DNA of 64,000 bases, taken from the NCBI RefSeq assembly GCF_011759705.1, contig NZ_JAAOZF010000001.1:679152-743151 (forward strand). The letters are read 5' to 3'. The DNA comes from Microbacterium ulmi (GTDB lineage: Bacteria; Actinomycetota; Actinomycetes; Actinomycetales; Microbacteriaceae). Shown piece by piece: positions 24,701-32,776 of this stretch. Within the stretch, counting starts at the first letter, position 1. Each line of letters opens with the position of its first letter. The notes below the pieces were generated by a model that was given only the letters and a program-made list of their open reading frames with translations, had not been told where the DNA came from and ran no database searches. A program made the position numbers and the translations under genes.

Positions 24701-25789
24701 ATGACCGACCTGCCCGCGCCGGAGCCCCTGAGCGTCGCCCCCTCGACGGACGTCGGCTCGGAGCGGCTCGCTGCGGCCCTCGCGGCCGCCGACGTCCCCG
24801 GGATCGGCCGCGCGCTGCGGCACGACTACGTCATCGTCCCGCTCATGCGGGGGGCGGAGGGCGAGACGCAGACGCGCGTCATCGCCGCGGACGATCCGGA
24901 GGGCGAGCGCCGCTGGGAGCTGTGCCTGTTCTCGTCGACGCAGGCGTTCAGCGACTTCCTCGCGGGCGACGCCCAGCGGGAGTTCGCGATCCGCTCGGGT
25001 GCGTCGCTCACGCCGATGCTCGAGCAGTACCGCACGCTCCTGCGGCGGGTCGTGTTCGACCCCGCCGGCCCGCATCCCGTGCGCGCCTCCGTCGAGGACG
25101 TCCTGGCGACGCTCGAGGCGACCGAGTCCGACGACGCCGTCGCGTGGATCACCTCGCCGGACGGCAGGCCCGAGTTCGGGCTTCGTCCGGGCGAGCGGGT
25201 CGTGGGGCTCGACCTCATGCTCGGCGACGACTGGGCGACGATCGACCTCGGCGATCCGGAGCGGCTGAAGAAGGATGTCGCGGCGCTCGTGAAGGCGCAG
25301 CTGCGCGGCATCCCTCAGGCGCCCGTCCTGCGCGGCCAGCTGACATCGTGGCTCACGACGACCGGCCGCCGAGCCGCTGCCGCGGGCGGACGCTCGCTCG
25401 CGTTCCTCACGCGTCGCACCGAGACCGCCGCCGCGGCCGTCTCGGTCGCGCAGTTCTGGCAGGACCTGGGGGTCGAGGGCCCGCATCTGGACGACCAGGC
25501 CGCACGGCTGAGCTCGAACCTCGAAGGCGCCGAGCTCGTGCGAGCCGAGACGGCGGCGGGACCGTTCCTGCGTCACACCCGGCGCACGATGGGGCCGCCC
25601 GAGCTCGGAGGGCCGCCCGTCTTCGTCATCGACTACTGGCTCGAGTTCCCCGATCGTCGCGGCCTCTGCCTCGTGAGCTTCTCGACGCCGCACGGCGACG
25701 CGCTCGACGCGATCCGCCGGCTCGCCGACAACGTCGTGCTCGCCGCGTCGTGGGAACTCGCGCCCGGTGCCGAGGCATCCGGCCGCTAA
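24701..25789 (+). CDS. SseB-like domain protein of the ESX-type cassette
   Basis: 362 residues. The N-terminal ~120 residues match the SseB-like fold often found beside actinobacterial type VII genes: VIVPLMRGAEGE, RWELCLFSSTQAFSDFLAGD, then a hydrophobic strand and TPDGR-like turn (SPDGRPEFGLRPGERV). The remaining two thirds have no motif I recognise, but end in YWLEFPDRRGLCLVSFSTP and appear to form a second alpha-beta domain. Likely a chaperone, adaptor or second immunity factor for the cassette. ATG preceded by GGGGGAAG. Confidence 0.6.
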   Translation: MTDLPAPEPLSVAPSTDVGSERLAAALAAADVPGIGRALRHDYVIVPLMRGAEGETQTRVIAADDPEGERRWELCLFSSTQAFSDFLAGDAQREFAIRSGASLTPMLEQYRTLLRRVVFDPAGPHPVRASVEDVLATLEATESDDAVAWITSPDGRPEFGLRPGERVVGLDLMLGDDWATIDLGDPERLKKDVAALVKAQLRGIPQAPVLRGQLTSWLTTTGRRAAAAGGRSLAFLTRRTETAAAAVSVAQFWQDLGVEGPHLDDQAARLSSNLEGAELVRAETAAGPFLRHTRRTMGPPELGGPPVFVIDYWLEFPDRRGLCLVSFSTPHGDALDAIRRLADNVVLAASWELAPGAEASGR

Positions 25790-25792
25790 CCT
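25787..25792 (+). promoter_or_regulatory. -10 hexamer of upp (leaderless), overlapping a stop codon
   Basis: TAACCT, 6 nt before the ATG at 25799. Its TAA is the stop codon of the SseB-like gene. Confidence 0.55.
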
Positions 25793-25798
25793 GAGCGT

Positions 25799-26431
25799 AT
25801 GCGCCTCCACGTCGCGGACCACCCGCTCATCACGCACAAGCTCACGGTCCTGCGGGATGAGCGCACCCCGTCGCCCGTCTTCCGCCAGCTCACGGAGGAG
25901 CTCGTGACGTTGCTCGCCTACGAGGCGACACGGTCGGTGCACGTCTCGCCCGTCGAGATCCGCACACCCGTCACGACGACGACGGGCGTGCGCATCGGCG
26001 AGCCGCGACCGCTCGTCGTGCCGATCCTGCGCGCGGGCCTCGGAATGCTCGAAGGCATGGTCAAGCTCCTCCCCACGGCCGAGGTCGGGTTCCTCGGCAT
26101 GGCCCGCAACGAGGTCACCCTCGAGCCCACGACGTATGCGGAGCGTCTTCCCGAAGACCTCAGCGACCGGCAGTGTTTCGTGCTCGACCCGATGCTCGCG
26201 ACGGGCGGATCGCTCGGCGCCGCGATCGAGTTCCTCTTCGCGCGCGGCGCGCAGGACGTGACGGCGATCTGCATCCTCGGGGCGCCCGAGGGCGTCGCGG
26301 CGATCGAGAAGCAGGTCGGCGATCGCGAGGTGCACCTCGTGCTGGGCGCGCTCGACGAGCGGCTCAACGAGAAGGGCTACATCGTGCCGGGCCTGGGCGA
26401 CGCCGGCGACCGCCTGTACGGGACGGTCTGA
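25799..26431 (+). CDS. upp: Uracil phosphoribosyltransferase
   Basis: Pyrimidine salvage: uracil plus PRPP gives UMP. 210 residues, full length. PRPP loop [13 protein letters not shown] at about 130-142, N-terminal [15 protein letters not shown], and uracil-site segment [17 protein letters not shown] at the C-terminus. The ATG is six bases after TAACCT, so it is probably leaderless. In many actinobacteria upp neighbours tadA; here the ESX-like cassette lies between them. Confidence 0.97.
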   Translation: MRLHVADHPLITHKLTVLRDERTPSPVFRQLTEELVTLLAYEATRSVHVSPVEIRTPVTTTTGVRIGEPRPLVVPILRAGLGMLEGMVKLLPTAEVGFLGMARNEVTLEPTTYAERLPEDLSDRQCFVLDPMLATGGSLGAAIEFLFARGAQDVTAICILGAPEGVAAIEKQVGDREVHLVLGALDERLNEKGYIVPGLGDAGDRLYGTV

Positions 26432-26550
26432 CGGCTCTCCCTGAGGGCGACGGATGCCGCGGCCTCCCGCATGCGGCGAAGACGGGCGCTCGCGCTCACC
26501 GCTCGCCGCTGCGGCGGACGGATCGGGCACGGCGCGACGGCGACAGCCTC

Positions 26551-26895
26551 CGCCCGCGCTCGCGTGCGAACACGGCGGAACCGCGGCCAGAGCAGGCGTC
26601 ACGCCACCGCGACGGCCTCCGGCATCCGCTCGCTCCATGAGCACGGCGGAGCCACGGGCATCACGCGACCGCCGACAGACCCCGCCCGCGCTCGCGTGCG
26701 AACACGGCGGAACCGCGGCCAGAGCAGGCGTCACGCGACGGCGACGGCCTCCGGCATCCGCTCGCTCCATGAGCGCGGCGGAGCCACGGGCATCACACGA
26801 CCGCCGACAGACCCCGCCCGCGCTCGCCTGCGAACACGGCGGAACCGCGGCCGGATCAGGCGTCACGCGACGGCGACAGCCTCCGGCATCCGCTC
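26551..26895. repeat. 132-bp tandem repeat including the 3' end of the decarboxylase-like gene
   Basis: Copies begin at 26551, 26683 and 26815 (period 132). The first two are nearly identical; the third runs into the coding 3' end and diverges near 26896. Each copy holds the antisense of the gene's last codons and a stop (26599-26601, 26731-26733, 26863-26865). It fills most of the 431-bp spacer between upp and the decarboxylase-like gene. The period is a multiple of three, so long frames stay open, but no real gene is seen. Confidence 0.95.
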
Positions 26896-28128
26896 ACGCG
26901 TCGCGACGGGGCCCGTCGACGGGCCCTGGACGACGACTGCGACGGGCGTCACGGCCCGGCCGTTGAAGGACGACCCGGCCGCGATCGTGTACGCGCCCAT
27001 CGCGGGGCTCGCGAGCAGGTCGCCGACGGCGAGCTCGGGCAGCAGCACTTCGCGCGCGACGACGTCGGCCGAGTCGCAGGTCGGCCCGGCGAGCGTCGCC
27101 CACCGGCGCGACTCACTGTCTGCGGCCGTCTGGCCGAGCTCGCGAAGGGCGTAGACGAGCGGGCGCACGTCGTCCGCCGTGACGCTCGAGTATGCGCCGT
27201 GCACGCCGTCATCGAGGTGGTACCAGCGGCCGTCGGCGCGCTCGGCGATGCCGACGACGCTCGTCACGAGCGCCATGGCCTCGGCCGCGAGGATCCGTCC
27301 CGGCTCGGCGATGATCCGCAGGCGACGCGCATGCGGGGCGAGCAGCGGCTCGATGACGGCTCCAAACTCCTCGATCGAGCAGACGTCCGTGTCGTACGCC
27401 ACAGGAAAGCCCCCGCCGATGTCGAGGATCTCGAACCGGATGCCGAGCTCGTCCTCGAGGTGCCGCATGAGTGTCAGGGCGTCGGCGACGGCGTCGGCGA
27501 GGCGCTCGGGGTCGTCGAGCCGGCCCGTGTGGAAGCTGAAGCCCGCGACGCGCACGCCGAGCTCCCGCGCGCGGGCGACGAGCCGGCCCGCCGCGAACGG
27601 TCCGACTCCGAACTTCGCCGACGCGTCGGAGCCGCCCTGCGGGCTGCGGAACGACAGGCGCACGAGCACGCGGACGTCGGGCGCGGCATCCCGGAACTTC
27701 TCGAGCTCCGTCTCGCTGTCGACGACGAACGTGCGCACGCCCGCTGCGAGCGCGTCGGCGATCTCGGCGGGCTTCCTGACGGGATGCGTGTGGATGAGGC
27801 GTCCCGCTGCGACGCCGTGCCGGCGCACGAGGGCCAGCTCGTCGCCCGACGCCACGTCGAAGCCGCACCCCTCCTCGGCGAGCACGTCGACGACCGCGCT
27901 GTGCGGCAGCGCCGTGACGGCGTAGTGGAAGCGGACGGAGGGGAGCGCCGCGCTGAGTCGACGGTACTGCGCCCTCACGCGCTCGGGATCGAGCAGGAGG
28001 AGCGGCGTTCCGTGGAGCGCGAGGGCCGCCTGAGCAGAGTCGGTCGCCAGCAGCGCGCACAGCTCCGTGCGCCGGCGCTCCCGCAGCGACCGGATGGCGC
28101 GAAGACCGCGGCGCGTCGCGGAGATCAC
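26863..28128 (-). CDS. Fold-type III decarboxylase-like protein lacking the PLP lysine
   Basis: 421 residues related to PLP-dependent ornithine/lysine/diaminopimelate decarboxylases. An alanine-racemase-like barrel (about 45-290) and a C-terminal beta domain are both present. Conserved features: GCGFDVASGDEL, DIGGGFP, IAEPGR, and the active-site GPTCDSADVV. The usual YAVKxxPH motif reads YAVTALPH: residue 72 is Thr (ACG, codon 27913-27915) where the PLP-binding Lys should be. The HxGS motif is also altered (FHTGRLDD). Catalysis by the normal route is therefore unlikely; an antizyme-inhibitor-like or other binding role is possible. GTG start overlaps the upstream stop (GTGA). Confidence 0.85.
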   Translation of the reverse strand: MISATRRGLRAIRSLRERRRTELCALLATDSAQAALALHGTPLLLLDPERVRAQYRRLSAALPSVRFHYAVTALPHSAVVDVLAEEGCGFDVASGDELALVRRHGVAAGRLIHTHPVRKPAEIADALAAGVRTFVVDSETELEKFRDAAPDVRVLVRLSFRSPQGGSDASAKFGVGPFAAGRLVARARELGVRVAGFSFHTGRLDDPERLADAVADALTLMRHLEDELGIRFEILDIGGGFPVAYDTDVCSIEEFGAVIEPLLAPHARRLRIIAEPGRILAAEAMALVTSVVGIAERADGRWYHLDDGVHGAYSSVTADDVRPLVYALRELGQTAADSESRRWATLAGPTCDSADVVAREVLLPELAVGDLLASPAMGAYTIAAGSSFNGRAVTPVAVVVQGPSTGPVATRERMPEAVAVA

Positions 28129-28694
28129 GGCCCCCGCTCCCCTGCGACGCGGCTCCCGCGGAGCCGGGTGCGGCGCGCTCGCGAGAACGACCCCGCCGAC
28201 GCCGCGAAGACGACATCGGCGACGAGCTTGCCCGCGAGGAGCCCCCAGACGGGGTCCGAGAGGAGCCATACGCCGAGCAGGAGCGCGACGGGCCGCACGA
28301 GGAGCCGGTCGACCGCCACCGCGGTGCCGACGTGCGTACCCAGGATGCGCGCCGTGCGGTCGTCGGCGCGATGTCCGCGCGCCGACGCGTTCGGCTGGTC
28401 GAGGATGATCGTGAGCGCGAGGACGACCGTGAAGCCGATGCTCTCGCCGGCGAGCGCCGCGAGCGCGATCACGACGGGGCTCGAGGTCCAGAAGGTCGCA
28501 CCGACGCCTGCGAGCACGAGTGCGGCCGTTCCGACGACCTGCGCGGGCAGATACCGGCAGATCCAGACCGCGGGACCGAGCCCGTCGGTCGGACCGGACG
28601 CGCCGTAGGCGCGGTAGGTGCCGCGGGCGCCGCGGGCGCCGTAGGCGCGGTAGGCGCCGTCAGCCAGGACGTCGAGCTCCTCGATCGTGCTCAT
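28125..28694 (-). CDS. Membrane protein of unknown function, operon with decarboxylase-like gene
   Basis: 189 residues. A soluble N-terminus holds a low-complexity Tyr-Arg-Gly-Ala tract (AYRAYGARGARGTYRAYGAS, residues 14-33) written by near-identical short DNA repeats. About four membrane segments follow (VVGTAALVLAGVGATF, VIALAALAGESIGFTVVLAL, LVRPVALLLGVWLL, GKLVADVVFAASA), then a basic tail. GAGGGGG precedes the ATG. The stop overlaps the next gene's GTG, so the two are translated together. No family recognised. Confidence 0.8.
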   Translation of the reverse strand: MSTIEELDVLADGAYRAYGARGARGTYRAYGASGPTDGLGPAVWICRYLPAQVVGTAALVLAGVGATFWTSSPVVIALAALAGESIGFTVVLALTIILDQPNASARGHRADDRTARILGTHVGTAVAVDRLLVRPVALLLGVWLLSDPVWGLLAGKLVADVVFAASAGSFSRARRTRLRGSRVAGERGP

Positions 28695-28762
28695 AGTGCA
28701 TCCCCCTCACCGATGCAAGAGAAGGAGGGATGCCGCGTGATACCGCGGACGTTCGCGTGGGC

Positions 28763-28803
28763 GGCCAGAGCGACGGGCGAGGTCTGCGCCCGCCGCTCTG
28801 GCC
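28763..28803. terminator. Long hairpin downstream of the nuclease/helicase gene
   Basis: Arms GGCCAGAGCG (28763-28772) and CGCTCTGGCC (28794-28803), with inner GGGCG/CGCCC pairing and a 7-nt loop. It is 104 bp after the helicase stop and before the membrane-protein gene on the same strand. Rest of the 212-bp spacer: nothing seen. Confidence 0.6.
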
Positions 28804-28906
28804 AGCCGCCGCGAACTCCGTCCGGACACCCCATGCGGGGATCCCAGCCGCCGCGCCGACGCGACCGGGCCGCGACCGGTCGGTCGAACGGGCCCGACCG
28901 TCACGC

Positions 28907-31900
28907 TCACGCGTGCTGGGCGGCGACCCGCAACCCCGATTCGGGCACTCCCTCAGCCGTCGCAGCGACGAGCCTCGCGAACCCGCTCAGCCGTGCGACG
29001 CCCTCCGGCGTACGAGGCAGGTCGTCGAGCAGGCCCGGCGAGTACACGACGTACGCCGTGTGCATCGCGCGGGAGATGGCGACGTTGAGGCGATTGCGCA
29101 GCAGGAGGAACTCGAGGCCCCTCGGGGCATCCCTCCCGCTCGATGCGGCCAGCGACACGATCGCGACGGCCGCCTCCTGGCCCTGGAATTTGTCGACCGT
29201 CCCCACCCGCACGTCCGCGAACCCGGCGTCCGCGAGGGCATCCTCGACGATAACCTGCTGCGCGTTGTACGGCGTCACGACGATGACATCGCCCTGATCG
29301 AGCGGCCGCGGCGCGCACGGACTCGTGAGACCCGCGTCATCCGTCGCGATGTCGTGCCACGCCCGGCCGAGCAGGTCGCGCACGATCGCCACGACCGCGG
29401 CGGCCTCTTCCGGCGACTGGGTCGCGTTGCCGCGATGCCGGACCTGTACGGGAACGAGACCCGGGGCGATGCCGTCGAGCCGGCGGAGCGCCGTCGACGT
29501 GTGCGAAGCGAGCTCGCCGCCGTACGACAACGTCGAGACGGTCTGCGCGACGGCAGGGTGCATGCGCCACGTGCGCGCCAGGAAGTACCCCATCTCGGGC
29601 GGGACCACGTCGGCCCCGTCCATGACCCATCCGAGAGCAGACGTGTCGACGGGCTCGGGATGCGTGCCCTGACTCACCTGCGGCAGCTGCTGCGGATCTC
29701 CGAGGAGGAGCAGCCGGGAAGCCGCGAGCGAGACGGCGATCGTCGACGCGAGCGAGAACTGGCCCGCCTCGTCGATGACGAGGAGATCGAGGCTCTCGCG
29801 CGGGACGCGTCCCTCATGGGCGAAGTCCCACGCCGTGCCTCCGACGACGTAGCCCTCCGGATGCTCCTCGGCGAACGCGGGAACCCCGTCCTTCGAGATG
29901 ACGGTGAACACAGGCACCTCGGTCGAACGCGCCTTGAGAGCCTTCGCGATCTGCACGGGGGGCACGCCCGCCGCCACGATCCGCTCGAGCATGTGCTCGA
30001 CGACGGCATGGGACTGGGCGACGACGCCCACCCTGAACCCGTGCTCGCGCACGAGCTTCGCGACGACGTGGGATCCGACGTACGTCTTGCCCGTCCCAGG
30101 AGGCCCCTGCACGGCGAGATAGCTGCGATCGAGGTCGAGCAGAGAGCGCACGATGGCGTCGATGTCGTCGCCGTCGCGCGCGGCGAGTCGCCCGGAGCGC
30201 GTGCGCGGGGCGCGGCGGAGCAGGATGTCGGAGGCCGGCCCCGCGGGGAACTCGGGCGACGCCGAGATGACCGAGTCCGCCCACGCGTCGATGGCGGCCT
30301 GCTGCCTGCCTGCGCTCGGCGGCGCGGCGGGCGTCAGCACGAGCGGCAGCTCGGACCACGTGACGCCGTCGACCGCCGTCTCTTCGACGACGGCGCCGTC
30401 GTCGAGCACCTCGACGACCGTGACGGAGCGGAAGGAGTGGATCCACCGGGGCGACGCCTCGAACGGGTACGGGGCGGGCAGCTCGTAGAGGGCGAACGGG
30501 TTGGACCCCTCGCTCAGGCGCGTGCCCGGCGCGACCTCGCCGTGCAGCTCGATGCGGCGCCGCTCGCCTCCGCGACCGGACTCGGCGAAGTGCCAGTCCT
30601 CGACGACGCGACTGCGCGCGGGATCTGTCACGACGACGTCACGCACCTCGTCCCACACCGAGAGCGGTTCGCGCAGACGCAGGAAGTGGGACGCCCAGAA
30701 GGTCTTGGCCTCACGCGGGTAGTAGTCGATCGCGGCGGATCCGAGCCGCAGCGCCATGGCCTGCGCGGACTCGTCGGGGAGCTCACGCGCGAGGGCCGAC
30801 AGAGCGAGCGCCCGCGCCGACGGCTCGTACGCGCGCTCGTCGGGCTCGGGCTCGCGCGACGGCAGGAGCCCCGCCTCGCGAGCGCGCTCGACGAGCCAGT
30901 CCCGCAAGCGACGGGTCGAGACGCAGTCGTAGCGGTTGTAGTCCGCGAGATCGTCGAGGATCGCCCGTCCGCCCTCGGCGTCGCCGCCCTCTTCGAGCGC
31001 GCGGGCCTGCACGTACTTGACGATCGAGTCGTCGCCTCTCTGCACGTCGCTCGTGCGCACGTCGGCGCCCATGTAGAGCGGTTCGAGCTTCTTGATCGAG
31101 TACGAGCGCGACCCGACCCGCAGCGCGCGCCGCACGATCGGATACAGGTCGACGAACACTCCGTCGCGCAGCAGCCGATCGATGTCGGCTTCGCGCGTGC
31201 CGTGCCGGGCGGCCATCGCGAGCAGGTGCGAGGGCTCGTACGGGGCGTAGTGGTAGATGTGCATGCCGGGATGCTGCAGCCTGCGCAGATTCACGATGTC
31301 GACGAACGCCTCGAGCGCCGCGCGCTCCTGCGCGAAGTCGTGCGCCCACAGCGCCGTGTACCGCTCGTCCGTGTCGACCCACCCGAAGAGGTAGTCGATG
31401 CCCCAGTCGACACGGGCCCCGAGCTGCGGTGTCTCGGTGTAGAGCGGATCTCCCTCGAAGTCGAAGAAGATGTCGCCGAGGTCGGGCCGAGGCAGCGCGC
31501 CGATCGCCTTGGGGGCGACGACTTCGTAGGTCGGCACGGCGGGCGCGGCATCCGCCGGCGTGTCGTCGCCCGTCGACGGGACGCCCAGTCCCGCGGGGCT
31601 CGACAGCTGAAGGCGCGCCTGCGTCCGCAGACTCGCGAAGACGTCGGCGTTCATGCCTGCCGGAGGCGCCGATGCGACGGCGAGACCGTCGATCGTCTCG
31701 ATGCCCGCAGCACGGAGCCGATGCCGCTGCACGGGCCGCACGCCCGCGACGAGCAGCAGGTCGCGGGATGCCACGACCTCGGCGTCGCACGTCGCACACC
31801 GCCCGCAGGCCACGACTGCGAGGTCTCCACGCTCATCGCCCCACGCGATGGCCCGGCCCGCCGCACGCAGATCGAGCCGCCGGTCGGCGGCGAGCGCACG

Positions 31901-32497
31901 CAGTCGCGCACGCCTCAGCTCGAACACGGGCAGGAGGTCGTCGACCGCGTGCGTGCTCACGGTGCCGTCGCCGAGGAGCAGCTCGACACGGTCTGAACGA
32001 GGCACCCCCAGCCGATCGAGCTGATCGACGTATGCTGCGAGCTGCATGAGCGCGGTCACGCGCGCGTGGCGCGCGAGCTTCGTGTCCTGCACGATCCAGC
32101 GACCGTGCTCGTCGCGCACGAGGAAGTCGGCGAAGCCGACGAACTCGGCGGTCGCGAACGTCGCCTGATACACGACGGCGGCGTCCGATGCGAGGGCGGC
32201 GTTCGTCGCCGCGACCGACGCCGCGAGGGCTGCGGCATCCGCCGACGAGGTCTCGGGAAGCTCGACGACCTGATCGCCGAACTCAGCGCGGTACCGCTCG
32301 AGCACGCGCTTCTCGTGCGCGTATCCGAGCGTGCCCGCGCGCATGAGCGTGGGATCGTCGGGCTCGATGACGGCCGGCACGCGCCCGAGCTTCGCGTCGA
32401 TCGCGCGCAGCCACGCGAACTCGCACTCCGCGGCCGCCTTGAGGTCGCTCGCGCTCCATACGAGCCTCGGCTCGCCCCCGTCGTCGATGATCCGCAT
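28907..32497 (-). CDS. TM0106-type RecB-like nuclease fused to superfamily 1 helicase
   Basis: 1196-residue DNA-processing enzyme. N-terminal RecB-like nuclease domain (about 10-300; QDTKLARHARVTALMQLAAY carries the QxxxY-type motif) with a four-Cys cluster (CGRCATCDAE), then an RNase H/DEDD-like domain starting DIFFDFEGDPLYTETP (about 350). The C-terminal ~450 residues are an SF1 helicase: Walker A GPPGTGKT, Walker B LLVIDEAGQFS, motif III GDPQQLPQV, and late VGTVDKFQGQE and RLNVAISRA. Domain order matches the bacterial TM0106 family. It probably works in DNA end processing or repair. A very strong GGAGGGGAAGGGG precedes the ATG. Confidence 0.93.
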   Translation of the reverse strand: MRIIDDGGEPRLVWSASDLKAAAECEFAWLRAIDAKLGRVPAVIEPDDPTLMRAGTLGYAHEKRVLERYRAEFGDQVVELPETSSADAAALAASVAATNAALASDAAVVYQATFATAEFVGFADFLVRDEHGRWIVQDTKLARHARVTALMQLAAYVDQLDRLGVPRSDRVELLLGDGTVSTHAVDDLLPVFELRRARLRALAADRRLDLRAAGRAIAWGDERGDLAVVACGRCATCDAEVVASRDLLLVAGVRPVQRHRLRAAGIETIDGLAVASAPPAGMNADVFASLRTQARLQLSSPAGLGVPSTGDDTPADAAPAVPTYEVVAPKAIGALPRPDLGDIFFDFEGDPLYTETPQLGARVDWGIDYLFGWVDTDERYTALWAHDFAQERAALEAFVDIVNLRRLQHPGMHIYHYAPYEPSHLLAMAARHGTREADIDRLLRDGVFVDLYPIVRRALRVGSRSYSIKKLEPLYMGADVRTSDVQRGDDSIVKYVQARALEEGGDAEGGRAILDDLADYNRYDCVSTRRLRDWLVERAREAGLLPSREPEPDERAYEPSARALALSALARELPDESAQAMALRLGSAAIDYYPREAKTFWASHFLRLREPLSVWDEVRDVVVTDPARSRVVEDWHFAESGRGGERRRIELHGEVAPGTRLSEGSNPFALYELPAPYPFEASPRWIHSFRSVTVVEVLDDGAVVEETAVDGVTWSELPLVLTPAAPPSAGRQQAAIDAWADSVISASPEFPAGPASDILLRRAPRTRSGRLAARDGDDIDAIVRSLLDLDRSYLAVQGPPGTGKTYVGSHVVAKLVREHGFRVGVVAQSHAVVEHMLERIVAAGVPPVQIAKALKARSTEVPVFTVISKDGVPAFAEEHPEGYVVGGTAWDFAHEGRVPRESLDLLVIDEAGQFSLASTIAVSLAASRLLLLGDPQQLPQVSQGTHPEPVDTSALGWVMDGADVVPPEMGYFLARTWRMHPAVAQTVSTLSYGGELASHTSTALRRLDGIAPGLVPVQVRHRGNATQSPEEAAAVVAIVRDLLGRAWHDIATDDAGLTSPCAPRPLDQGDVIVVTPYNAQQVIVEDALADAGFADVRVGTVDKFQGQEAAVAIVSLAASSGRDAPRGLEFLLLRNRLNVAISRAMHTAYVVYSPGLLDDLPRTPEGVARLSGFARLVAATAEGVPESGLRVAAQHA

Positions 32498-32550
32498 GAT
32501 CCCCTTCCCCTCCACGACGATAGCCGTCACCCCCGACACCCCTCGCTCTC

Positions 32551-32612
32551 CCCATTCCTCTCCCGCTTCCTCTCCCGCTCCCGTCCCGCGCCCCTTCCCG
32601 CTCCCCGCTCCC
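32551..32612 (+). other. Polypyrimidine tract in divergent spacer
   Basis: A 60-bp run of almost only C and T on the plus strand, with repeated CTCTCCCGCT-like units. It lies between the nuclease/helicase start and nadE (spacer 32498-32776). No promoter could be placed with confidence in this spacer apart from CAGACT 7 nt before nadE. Confidence 0.6.
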
Positions 32613-32776
32613 ACTGCCCAGGCTCCCCGCGGCGGACTCGCCGGGTACCCCGGACACCGCGGACCCGGAAGGACCGCCGGCGCGCGGCGGACTGGCGGCG
32701 TACGCCGGTCGCCGCCGGCTCGGCGTCGGAGCGCCGGGAGCCGTGGGGATCCGGCGGGAGTGCCAGACTGGGAGCC

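Noticed and set aside
26454..26966. ORFs across the 132-bp repeats as a repetitive secreted protein
   Set aside because: They are explained by duplication of the neighbouring gene's 3' end, with no ribosome binding site or family match.
28730..31996. 1088-codon plus-strand ORF opposite the nuclease/helicase
   Set aside because: Third-position GC bias and the domain content are on the minus strand; this is an antisense shadow.
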